In this document: positions 1 through 12,700 of the stretch, piece after piece
How the letters are laid out: each line of letters opens with the position of its first letter
How positions within the stretch are numbered: the first letter of the stretch is position 1
DNA from: Macrotis lagotis
Lineage: Eukaryota > Chordata > Mammalia > Peramelemorphia > Peramelidae
Reading direction: 5' to 3'
Assembly (NCBI RefSeq): GCF_037893015.1
Contig: NC_133658.1
Coordinates: 282,184,875-282,248,874, forward strand
Length of the DNA: 64,000 bases
The notes under the pieces: generated by a model
Database searches by the model: none
Told to the model about the DNA's origin: nothing
What the model saw: the letters and a program-made list of their open reading frames with translations, nothing else
Translations under genes and position numbers: made by a program

Positions 1-737
1 AGGACTACTTTTTAAAAAACTACAACTGTTTGCTTAAATAAACTATAATTTTCAACTAAAACCAAAAAGGATGCCAAAATCAAGTCTTTATAACCATATT
101 TCAGCAGTCAACCTTTAAGTATTTGAAGGCACAAGTAACTAACTGATAGGAAATGCAAATTTGACCTCAGGAGCAATCCTACTTGAAAGCAGGCTATCAG
201 TCACCCAGTAAGAACTTCAAGTATCAAACTAGATTACAATGATTCCCAAATGTCATTTATGTAATCCTAAACTTCAAACAAAGGGTTGTACCAAGTAAAA
301 ACCAACACTTCTAACAACTGTTTGAATACTTGAGAACATAAAAGCCTTTAATAGTGATGCACAGGACCAAAGCATTAATCTAATTAACTTAAGTAGTTAA
401 AAACAGGGTCTTTAGAGAGTATGACTTTATGATGTGACACATCAGGCTTTTCTTTTATCAACCACTACATTTATCTTATACTTTTTTTACAATTGTTCAC
501 AAAAATTTCCTCAAAAGATTAGTTATATTAAGTCATCCAAAACCACTATGGGTCAACAAGTATGAATCAATATCCTAAACAGATGAATTGCAAATTCCTG
601 TGTCCTTTAGAGAACAGCAAAGAGAACAGATAAGGAGATCACATGATTCCACAAAGCACCTTGTGGTAGCAAGGAAAATTTAAACTGGGTAATAAAATTG
701 GCTGGTAATGAAACAAACATATAAATAAACACCTTAC
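1..737. other. SNAPC4 intron, no feature recognised
   Basis: A/T-rich sequence beyond the donor of the last readable SNAPC4 exon. I looked on the minus strand for the next expected coding stretch (following the QPKLL segment) and did not find it, so the next exon probably lies outside the window. Confidence 0.5.
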
Positions 738-3700
738 TTTAATAACTTGGGTTGGAGTAAACGTTGCAGATGGTCACTCATCACTGACTTCCTAAGCAAT
801 GTCTTCTCCCAAGTTTTCCCTGAAAAAAAACCCCCATAACACAGCATTATGTATTTGGGCAATGACCTTGAAAAATGAGGGAAGGGTGAGAAGGTCCCAA
901 CCCCACCCTTTACCCTTTCTTATCATTAGGCCAGAGTCTCCACAAAATTATGCTCTTCTTGAAGTATGAATCTTCCTCACCAAAGAAGGAAGAGACTAAC
1001 TGAAAAAAGAGAAATTGGGAATAATAATAGCACCATACTACTTTTATTTCTCTTAAGTCCTACCATAAAACCATTATCACAAGGACTCTAGAAATTATGG
1101 AAAGGCATAAAGAGAAATTAGTAAAAAAAAAATTTGACTGGGCAGCTAAGAGGTATAGTGGATAGAGCACCGGCCCTGGAGTCAGGAGGACCTGGGTTCA
1201 AATCCGGTCTCAGACTCTTAATAATTACCTAGCTGTGTGACCTTGTACAAATCACTGAACATTACTGCCTTTCAACTCCCCCCCCAAATAAATAAAAACT
1301 AAAAAAATAAAGTTGGAACACTTCTCTTCCTGAGGTCAATTCCAGACTCAGATACTTATACTAGCCTTGTGACTGGGGGACATCACTTAACTTTATTTAC
1401 CTCAGTTTCCTCATCTGTAAAATGAGCTAGAAAAACAAGTGGCAAACCACTCCAGGATCTTTGCCAAGAAAATCACAAAAAAGGATCCAAAGAGAAATGA
1501 CTAAAACAATTGAACAGAACAACAAAATGTGACTGGGCTGAGAGTACCTGCACAGTTACAAGTAAAGGATGTGAGAATCACATCACCAATCAGCTTGAGT
1601 CAAAGTTCCAAAGGAAAACTTCAGGAAACAGAACTAATACCATAGAGCTAAAGTTGAAGGTAAAGGGTAAGCCTAATTCCCCAAGAGGTTCCAGGCTCTT
1701 CTTACATTTGGTCACAATCAGTTCTTCAAAAGACTTAATGCCCTGGGTTGTCTTTTCCCGAGTATCTTCATTGGCTGGAGGTCCCTGTTGAAAGAGATAG
1801 TACATGTTAGTGCTAATCTCAGGAGTCAACACAGGCACATCTCAGGGTCCCAAGCCTGGGGGCAGTACCCCTCCCTCTGAGATGTCACAGGAGAAAACAG
1901 TTGACTGTTGAACTCAAAGGTAAACATTCCAATTTCACTTTCCCAAATCAGGAGGTTGCCTTCACTAAAGAGCCCCAACTGAGGTAACCCAGAGCATTTG
2001 AACTGGATTAGATAAACCAGTCCCACAAAGTACAAGTAAATTACAGTTATTTTTTATTTAAATATTTTACTTATTTTTCTCCCTTCCTTCCCTACGAGAG
2101 AAAGCAATCTAATCTTTCTTTGCTACGAAGATTCTCAAACTCCAGAAAATTCACTCACTACCATAAATGTACTTTAAAGCCAAAACATGCTCCAGGCAAG
2201 TCATCCATATATAGTAGGTTCTAAAGTTGCATTAATACCAGGAAAACTTGGCTACTTCCAGATGACTTAAATAAAATGGCAATGTGTAACATTTTTAAGT
2301 TAAGATGAAGAATTACACTGAATTTCAGTATGCTCATTAACAGATGAATTAAAGGATATCTACCTACAATAGCAATACTAAAAGAATTTATAAAATGCAC
2401 ATTCTTTTCTCAAATCACTCACAATTCCTGTAACTTTATCCTTGAAATATGGTTTCATAAAATGACCCACAAATACGTTTGAAGGGAGATTTTTTCCATC
2501 TTTGGTCTTTGGGGTTTTAGATCCTGCTAGATCCCACATGACTTCTTCCTGTGATATAGACATAGAGGGAAATTAGTCAAAGAAGTTCATATGAAATCAT
2601 TAGGACTAATCAAAAGTGGACTAGAAAGAAAATTCAATTCACAAGTATTTATTTAGCACTTACTCCATGCCAGGTACTGGGGAATAAAATACAATGAAAC
2701 AATCCCTACTCTCAAGGAGATTGCATTCTAATGGGGAAGACAACAATTACATAAATAATATATAGAAAATTAATATAAGGAGACTGACTACAAAGTAGCT
2801 AAATACAAAAGTGGTGTGGGAGGGAGGGCAACACTAGCACTTAAGGAGATCAAAAAAGGTTTAGTTAGGTGATGGTTGAACTGAGCAAAGGGAAAAATTC
2901 AACAAGGTAATGATGATGAGAAGTGGCATTCCAGGAATGAAGGTAGGAGATGGAATTACAGTGAAGGACAGGGAGGAGGACATGTTAGCTAGAGTACAGA
3001 ATGGATATAATGAAACTGGATGTAATGGGATATAATTAGAATAAGCCAAGTTGTGAAGGGTTTTAACAGAGAAGTTTACAGTTGATCCTAGAGGAAATAG
3101 AAGTCACTGGAGTTTATTGAGCAAGGGAGTGAAACAAACAGAAAATCATTTTGGCAGTTGTGAAGAAGATGAACTGAAATGGGGAGAGATTTAAAACAGG
3201 GTGACCAATTAGGAGGCAGTTACAGGGGAATAGGGGTAGTCATGAAGTAATAATGGATATAGAGAAGAGATGAGAATTGAAACAAACCTTGGAAGAAGAG
3301 AAAGCAAGATTGTTAAAAAAAAATATTTTATTAATTTCTCCAATTACATGCAAAGATAATTTTTGACATTTTTTTAAGATTTTGAATTTCATATTTTTGT
3401 TCCTCCCTTACTTTCCTCTCCCCTGAGACAAAGCAATCTTGTAAAAATTATACATGTATAACTATATATAGTTAATACATACATCCATATTCATTATACT
3501 GTAAAAGAAAAAATCAAATGAAAAAGGGAAAAAAATCTTAATATGTAAAAAATTTTAAAAACTGAAAATATTAAGCTTTGGTCTGTATTGACTCATAGTT
3601 CCTTCTCTGAATGTGAATGCTATTTTCCATTATAATTATTTCAGAATTGCCTTGGATTATTGTACAACTGAGATGAGCAAATCCATTATATTTGATCATC

Positions 3701-6700
3701 ACACAATATTGTGTTACTGTGTATAAAGTTTTTCTAATTCTGTTAACTTAATTCAGCATCTTCTTGCAAGTCTCTCCAGATTTTTCTGAAGTTCTGTCCC
3801 TCATGATTTCTTGCAGAACAATAGTCCTCCATCACATTCACATAACATAATTTGTTCAGTCATTCCCAAATTGATGGGCATCTCCTCAATTTCCAATTCT
3901 TTGCCACTATGAAAAGATCTGCTATAAATATATGGGATATTTACCCTTTTTTGTGATCTCTTGGAATAGAGAACTAGTAGTGATATTACTGGATCAAAGG
4001 GTATGCAGTTTTATTGTTCTTTGGGCATAGTTCCAAATTGCTCTCCAGAAATGTTATAGATCAGTTCACAACTCCAACCATACAACAGTGTTTCAGTTTT
4101 CCTACATCCCCTTGAACATTGACCATTTTTCTTTTGTCATTATTGGTTAATCATCAGGATTGAGGTGGTACCTCAGAGTTGCTTTCATTTTCATTTCCCT
4201 AGTCAATAATTATTTAGAACTTTTTTTTAAGGTTTTGCAAGGCAAATGGGGTTAAGTGGCTTGCCCAAGGCCACACAGCTAGGTAATTATTAAGTGTCTG
4301 AGACCAGATTTGAACCCAGGTACTCCTGACTCCAAAGCCGGTGCTTTATCTATTACACCACCTAGCCACCCCAGAACATTTTTTACATGACTATAGATAG
4401 CTTTAATTTCTTTATCTGAGAAATGCAGGTTCATATTCTTTGACCATTTTTCAATAGGAGAATGACTAACATTCTTATAAATTTGACTCAATTCTCTATA
4501 TTTTAGAAATGCATTGCTTATCAGAAATACTAAAAATTGTTTCCCAACTTATTGTCTTCCTTTTAATCTTGGTTGAATTGGTTTTATTTGTGCAAAAACT
4601 TTTCAATTTAAAGAAATCAAAATTATCCATTTTGCATCTTATGTTCTCTATTTTTGATCATAAATTGCTCCCTTTTCCATAGATCTGACAGATAAACTAT
4701 TCTTTGTTCTCCTAATTGGCTTGTTATCAGGTTTTATGTCTAAATCTTGTACTCATTTCGCCCTTATCTTGGTATAGGTGAGAGATGTTGGTCTACGCTA
4801 TCTTCCAGTTTTCTCGGTGATTTTATCCCAGAAGCTGGAGTCTTTGGGTTTATCAGACAGTAGATTGCTATAATCATTCACTCTGTTTCTTTTGTACCAA
4901 ATCTATTTCACTGATCTATCACTATAATTTTAGATCTGGTATGGCTAAGCAACCTTCCTTTGCACTTTTTCCCATTAATTCCCTTGATATTCTTGACCTT
5001 TTGTTCCCCTCCAAATGAAAATACTATTTTTTTCTAGTTCAATAAAGTAATTTTTTTGTTAGAGAGTTTGATTGGTATGCATATTTATTATGTTTGGCCT
5101 GCCCATGAGCAGTTGACATTTGTCCAATTATTTAAATTGTGTGAAAAGTGTTTTATAATTTTTCCATTGTTTCTGATTTTATCTTGGCAGATAGACTCCC
5201 AAGTACTTTATATTATCTAGTTACTTTAAATGGAATTTCTCTTCCTATCTCATGTTGCAGTGCATTTTTGATAATTTATGGAAATACTGATGATTTATGT
5301 GGATTTATTTTATATCCAGCAACTTTGCTAATTTTTTCAAGTAGTTTTTTTTTAGTTTATTTTCTAGGATTCCCTAAGTATACCAACATATCATCTGCAA
5401 AGAGTTGAGTTTAGTTTCTTCATTACTTACTCTTAATTCCTTCAATTTATTTTCCTTCTCTTATTGCTAACCCTAACTTTTTTTTTGTGGGAGGGGTTGT
5501 AGGGAATGGGGATTAAGTGACTTGCCCAAGATCCCACAGCTAGGTATTTATTAAATGTATGAGACTGAATTTGAACTCAGGTCTCCTGACTCCAGGGCTA
5601 TCCACTGTGCCACCTACTGACCCATAAACCTAATATTTCTAATACATTACTGAATAATAGTGGTCGATAATAAGGATCCTTGTGTCACTCCCTCCATTTC
5701 TATGCTCTCTAGTGTTTTTAATAGGAATGGGAGCTATATTTTGTCAACAGATTTTTCAGTATCTATTGAAATAATCATGATTTGTCAGGTTTGTTATTGA
5801 TGAGGTCAATGATGCTGATAGTTTTCCTAATATTGAACCAACCCTGTAATGCTGGTATAAATCCTACCTGATCTTAGTACATTATCCTAGTGATAACTTG
5901 CTGTAATCTCTTTGCTAATATTGTATTTAAAAGTTCTGCATCAATATTTATTTAACTGTCTAGAATTTTTTTTCTCTTTTTTGCCTCTTCCTGGTTTAGG
6001 TATCAGTATCATATTGGTGTCATAGAAGGAATTTAGCATGACTCCATCTATTTTTTTCAAATAGTTTATGTAGAATTGGAATTGTTCTTTATATATTTGG
6101 TATTTCTCTTGTAAAACCATCTGACCTTGGCGGTTTTTTTGTTAAGGTGGTTCACTGATGACTTAAGCAGTTTCTTTTTCTTTTTTTTTAAGTTTTTGCA
6201 AGGCAATGAGGCTAAGTGACTTGCCTAAGGTCATACAGCTAGGTAATTATTAAGTGTCTGAGGCCAGATTTGAACTCAGGTACTCCTGACTCCAGGGCCG
6301 GTGCTCTAACCAATGCACCACCCTAGCCACCCCTACAATTTCTTTTTCTGAAATGAAGTTATTTAGTTAATTTCCTCTTTTGTTAATCTGGGTAATTTTA
6401 TTTTTGTAAATATTCATACATTTAACTTAAGATTATAAAATCAATTGGCAGACAGTTGAGCAAAACAGGTCTGAATTAATACTTTAATTTCTTCCTCACT
6501 GGTAGTGAATTCATCTTTTTCATTTTTGATACTGATAATTTGGTTTTCATTCTTTTTTAAAAAATCAAATTAGCCAATTTGCCTATTTATTGGGTTTTCA
6601 TAAAACCAACTCAGTTTTACTTATTTCTCCAAAATAAGAAGGAAAATCCCCTAACTGGGGATTTTTAATTTGTTCTTTTATAGTTGCATACCCAATTCAC

Positions 6701-9700
6701 TGATCACCTCTTAATTTTATTCTTCTAAGTCTTTAGAAATATAAAACTTCCCTCTAATAACCACTCTGGCGTATCCCATAAGTTTTGGTACGCTGTCTTC
6801 TTACAGTCATTGTCTTGGATGAAATTATTATTTCTATGATTTGTTGTTTGGTCCACTCATTCTTTAAAATTAGGTTACTGAGTTTCCAATTAATTTTAAG
6901 CTTATCTTTTCACAACCCTTTATTACATGTGATTGTTACTGCATCAGGATCTGAAAGTGATGCATTTAATATTTCTGCCTTTCTGCATTTGATTTTGTGG
7001 TTTTTAATGCCCTAATCCAAGGTCTATTTTTGTGTAGGTGTCAGGTACTGACTGCAAAGAAAAGATATATTCCTTTCTATACCCATTCAATTTTCTACAG
7101 AAGTCTATCATATCTAAGTATTCTAACATTCTACTCACCTCCTTAACTTTCTCATTTTGTGAAAGATTTATCTAATTCTGAGAGGGAGGCTGAGTTCCTC
7201 CCCCCACCAGTATAGTTTTTCTGTCTGTGTCTTCCTGTAACTCATTTGGGTTCTTTTAGAAGATTCTGGATGTTATACAATTAGGTGCATACATGTTTGG
7301 TACTGAAATTTCTTCACTGTCTAAGGTACCTTTTAGGAGGATGTAATTTCCTTCCTTCTTCCTTTCAATGGGATCTATTTTTTGCTTTTGCTTTGTCTGA
7401 GGTAAGGGTTGCTATCCCTGATTTTTTCCCTTCAACTGAAGCACAATATATTTTGCTCTAGGCTTTAATCTTCACCCTGCATGAGCTTCAAATGTGTTTC
7501 TTGTAAACAATATATTGTAGGATTCTAGTTTTTAATCCACTCTGCTATCTATTTCCATTTTTTTGGAGAGTACATCACATTCACATTTACAGATATAATT
7601 GCTAACTCTTATTACCCTTCATCCTACCTCCCCCTTCTGTTTGTATTCTTCTTTCTCTTTTCACTCTATCCCTCCTCACCAGGAAGCCTCCTGAATATGG
7701 CCTCCCTCAACCTGCTCCATTTCTTTCCCCTTTCACTTCCCTGCCTTTCCCCTCCTAAAACCTGAAGGGTAAGATAAAGTACAACTGAGTGTAGGTTATT
7801 CCCTTTTTGAGCCAAATCTGTTGAGAATAAGATTCAAGCAATTCTCACCACCTTCCTTCGTTTTTTCTACTGTAACAGGTCCTTTATACCTCTTCATGTG
7901 ATGTAATTTACCCCATTCTGCCTCCTCCCTTTCTCCCATTCAGTATAATCCCTTTTTTAGAATGTCTTAATTTTTTAAAAATCATCTCATCAAAATCAAC
8001 CTCCAGTTGGTCCCCACATCACCCACTGCCTGTGCATTGGTTTTCCATTCCCTGACTTAAGCACACTCATGCTCCACCCAAGACAGACTTTGTTGGAAGA
8101 TGCTCCACTCTGTACTATCATTCCAAAATCTGTTTAGAGGCTTGATTAATGTTTCTGAGAAAAACCAGCAGAGCTTCTCTTTGCTATCTTAACTCCACCC
8201 CCCCCCAAAAAAGCAAAATTTTATTACTGATAGAATAGGAGGAGGGGAAGTGAAGAATCAAAGAATCAATGTTAAGATTATGAACTGGGGAAAAGTGAAG
8301 AATGGTGGTGCCTTTGATTTGAAACAGGGAAGTTTAAAAGAGCAGTGCAACCCTATACCAAGATAAGATCCAAATGGATACAGGATTTAGACATAAAAAA
8401 CAATATTATAAGCAAACTAGAAGATCAAGGAGTAGTTTACCTGTCAGACCTATGGAAAGGGAAGCAGTTTATGACCAAGGAAGAGATGGAGAACATCACT
8501 AAAAACAAACTAGTTGATTTTGATTAGATTAAATTAAAAAGCTTTTGTACAGACAAAACAACTGTAGCCAAGATCAAAAGAAATGTAGTAAACTGAGAAA
8601 CAATCTTTACAACTAGTATTTCTGACAAAGGACTCATTTCTAAAATATACAGAGAACTGAGTCAAATTTTAAAAAGCCATTCCCCAACTGACAAATGGTC
8701 AAAGTATATGTAAAGGCAATTTATAGATGAGGAAATCAAAGTGATCCATAGTCATATGAAAAATTGCTCTAAATCATTACTTATTAGAGAAATGCAAATT
8801 AAAGCATCTCTGGGGTACCACCTCACCACCTCTCAGACTGGCCAATATGACCAGAAAGAACAGTGATCAATGTTGGAAGGGATATAGGAAACCTGGGACA
8901 CTAATATATTGTTGGTGGAGTTGTGAACTCATCCAACCTTTCTGGAGAGTAATTTGGAATTACGTCTAAAGGGCAACAAAAATGTGCATACCCTTTGATC
9001 CAGCAATACCACTACTGGGTCTATACCCTGAAGAGATGATAAAACAGGGTAAAAACATCACTTGTACAAAAATATTCATAGCAGCCCTGTTTGTGGTGAC
9101 AAAGAATTGAAAATCAAGTAAATGTCCTTCAATTGGGGAATGGCTTAGCAAACTGTGGCATATGCATGTCATGGAACACTACTGTTCTATTAGAAACCAG
9201 GAGGGATAGGAATTCAGGGAAGCCTGGAAGGATTTGCATGAACTGATGCTGAGCAGATGAGCAGAACCAGAAAAACACTGTATATTCTAACAGCAACATA
9301 GGGATGATAATCAACCTTGGTGGACTTGCTCATTCCATTAGTGCAACAAGCTGGGACAATTTGGAGCTATCTGTGTATCCAGAGAAAGAATTGTGGAGTC
9401 TGAACAAAGACCAAGGACTATTACCTTTAATTTATGAAAAAAAATTAAAACTAAAATGAGTGCAACAATCTGGGACAATTTGGGGCTATCTGCGTATCCA
9501 GAGAAAGAATTGTGGAGTCTGAACAAAGACCAAGGACTATTACCTTTAATTTAGGAAAAAAAAATTAAAAATAAAAGAGCAGTGGATATGGGCAAAAGAT
9601 GGTGAGTTTTGTTTTGGATATGTAGTTTAAAAATCTAGCCTCAGACACTTAATAATTACCTAGCTTTGTGACCTTGGGCAAATCATTTAACCCTAATGCC

Positions 9701-12700
9701 TTGCAACCCCCCCTCCCCCCCCAAAAAAAACCACAATAGGCAACTAACTGGAGATACAGGACTCAAGCGTGGGAGAACAAATATGACTGGACAAGCTGGA
9801 AAATATGGTTATCTTTTTTAAGCCATATGACTGGTATCACTCACAACTGGTAAGTATAGCAAAGACTGTAAATCACATTGCTAAGTATAGAAAAGACTGG
9901 AGAAGGTTTCACTCATTTTAAAACTATCTACCAAATCAGGAACGCACCTACCCATCATCAACAATCATACCTGTTGCTCTTTATTCTGAGCCAGCAGTAA
10001 GTCAATTTCTGCTATTTTCTCCTGAAGGACTTCTTGATATACCATGTTCAACTGTAAACAGGTCTCTGGATCTTTGGGAAGGGTTTGGTCCTTTGAGTCA
10101 TCATCTTCATCACTTTCTCCCCAACTTTCTTCCTCCTGATTAGAAGCAGAAAATTATGTGTAGGAAAATGAAACCTATTTCCCCCCGCCCCCAAATTCTC
10201 TAGTTCCAACTTCTGACAAGTGCCTTTTCCTGAATTAATGACATATCTAATTTCTATCTGAACATCTCCAAGATGCTTCCTCCTCCCAAGTAAGTCACTA
10301 TAGTTATCACCACAAAACAGGTTTTCCTTACAATTCCAGCTCTGGCTCCTTTACTATATGAAAGGTTTCTTCAATCAGGGGCCTCTATCCAGCAATAAGA
10401 TTAAAAAATAAATTCCAGATGGAAATGTGAATTCGAACAGATCTCAATATACTCTCATGATAGAAGGTCACCTAGTCCAATCCTTAACAAGTACACTAAT
10501 TCAAATTTGAAATACACTAGAAGCCAGAGACCTTTGTGGAACATTCTAGCCAGAATACAGCTATAATTTTTGGTCAAGTCTACTGTTAGTACCTGTACCA
10601 TAGGTGGAAAAATATGGTCTTAAGAGTTAAAATTTCATACTTCCCAAATTTTAAAGTGACACAAATGCAACTTAAGTTATTTTCAATCTTGATAAATTGA
10701 TCCTGGATTTGTAATGAATTAGTGGGTATTTATAGTGAGACACAGGACACTTTGGTCATCCTGGGAAAATTCAGGTGTCTTTTAAGTATTTTAAAGACAC
10801 AAACTTTCTGAAATTTGAATATTCCTTCTCCTATTTTATTCATCTCATGATCTCTCAAAAGTATTTACATCTGAACAAATTCTCCTTTCCTGATAATTTC
10901 TGACAAGCCTCAGCTGATCCCAGAACACTGTTTCTTTCCTCTCTAATGACACAGAGGACATTATCATTTGAAGATGGGTAAGACAGGTTACCATTTGAAC
11001 ATGTTCCTCCCAGTTGTCATCTTCCAGGGAATCTGTTAGAAAGTAAGTAAAGAGTTTAGATGAATGAATGTGAAAACATAGCATACTGCAAAATAATCTG
11101 CCCTACTTGGATATGGTGTTTTTCCATACCCTCTCTCATGCATAATTTTTAAAATTTATGCATAATTACAATTATATCATGATCAAAGGTATAGTCAACT
11201 CTTTGAGGGCAGAGACATGTCTAATTTCTTCTATGAATCTCTGATGTCTAGCAAGTGTTCTGTATAGTAATAGGCATCTAGTACAAGCTAAATGGCCCAG
11301 TGGATAGAGTACTGGGCATAGTCGGGAAGATTCATCTTACTGAATTCAAATCTGGCCTCAGACACTTAGCTGTGTGACCCTGGGCAAGTGACTTAAATCA
11401 TTTTGTCTCGGGTTCCTCATTTGTAAAAAGTTCTAGAGAAGGAAATGGCAAACCACTCCAGTATCTTTGCCAAGAACACCCTCAAATGAGGTCTTGGAAA
11501 GCTGAACATAACTGAAACAAACTGAGTAACAAAATACAAATTTGATCAATCAATTAAAAAGCAGAGAGTAAAACAAGTACTTATAATATTCCAGGAGCTG
11601 ATGAATATACAAAGACAAATGTTAAACTGTCCCTGTCCTCAAGAAGCTTCCATTTCTTCAGAGGATACATACAAAATGAATACAAGAAGCTTGAGGAGTA
11701 CACCAGCAGATAGCTGAGCAGGAAGAAGGGAGAATAAATCAGGAAAGAGTTCATGAAAGGGGTCCCTGAGCTAAGTCTTGAAGAAAACCAAGGATTTAAG
11801 AGGCAGAAATAAGGAGGAAATACATTCTAAGGATAGAGGAACATAAATGAACCTCTAGAGTTGATTGTGTAAAATGAGTGATATGACAAGATAACATTTA
11901 TAATATTGCTTTATTCTGCAGAATTTTTTCCTTAGGTTTTTGCTAGGCAATGGGGTTAAGTGGCTTGCCCAAGGCCACACAGCTAGGTAATTATTAAGTG
12001 TCTGAGACCGGATTTGAACCCAGGTACTCCTGACTCCAGAGCCGGCACTTTATCCACTGTGCCACCTAGCCACCCCTATAATATTGCTTTAGAAAAAGAC
12101 TATGGTGTTTGTGCTGGCCTGAGTGGAAGAACCCAATCAGAAAACAACTTTAAGAGTCCAGGTGAGAAGAGTCTGCCACTGTAAAAGTAACAGTACTGTG
12201 GATATCAGTACTAAGGTGAGGAAGTGGTAGTTTGGAAGCATAAAGAAATGGACACATTCAAGGGAAGTTATCAAGCAAAATAGCTGGTTATGCCTAAGGA
12301 GAACGAGTGCTTTAAGGTATGCAAAGCACTAGGTATGCAAAGCACTTTGATGCATGGGATTTCATATGATCTTCACAATAATCCAAGAGGTAAGTGCTAT
12401 TATTACCATTTTACAGAGGTGGAAACTAAGGCTGAGGAACATTAAGCTAATAGCTTGCTCAAGGTCACAGCTAGAAAGCAGGGTCTGAACTCAAGTCCTT
12501 CTGACTCCCCAAACCAACAATCTATCTACTACACTGCCTAGGTTGTGCACCTGGTGAATCAAGTTACAAACTTTTGGAATCAGTAAATGTCTGTTTTAGA
12601 GCTCACACCTGTGTTCACATACACAGCAGGCAATCAATACACAGGCTTCCAGAAAAGCAAAACCTACACAATTTTCTATTACCTTTTTTTTTAAGGTTTT

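Larger units (their letters stand above)
3312..8209 (-). mobile_element. L1 LINE, 5'-truncated, with three SINEs inserted
   Basis: Same orientation as SNAPC4, within the intron between the 9971-10135 and 2423-2548 exons. The 3' end (at low coordinates) has the antisense of a GTAATTGGAG-like end plus an A tail. ORF2 relics, read from 3' to 5', are [20 protein letters not shown] (about 4.4 kb), the reverse-transcriptase LFADDMLVY box (about 5.39-5.41 kb) and the endonuclease QETHLK box (about 7.48 kb). Many stops; not functional. Possible target-site duplication with one mismatch: AAAGCAAGATT at 3301-3311 and AAAGCAAAATT at 8210-8220. The part above 7.6 kb is upstream of ORF2. Confidence 0.85.

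Noticed and set aside
8345-8527. 60-codon open frame read as a small gene
   Set aside because: It is the L1 ORF2 C-terminal region; the first Met comes from the target-site duplication.
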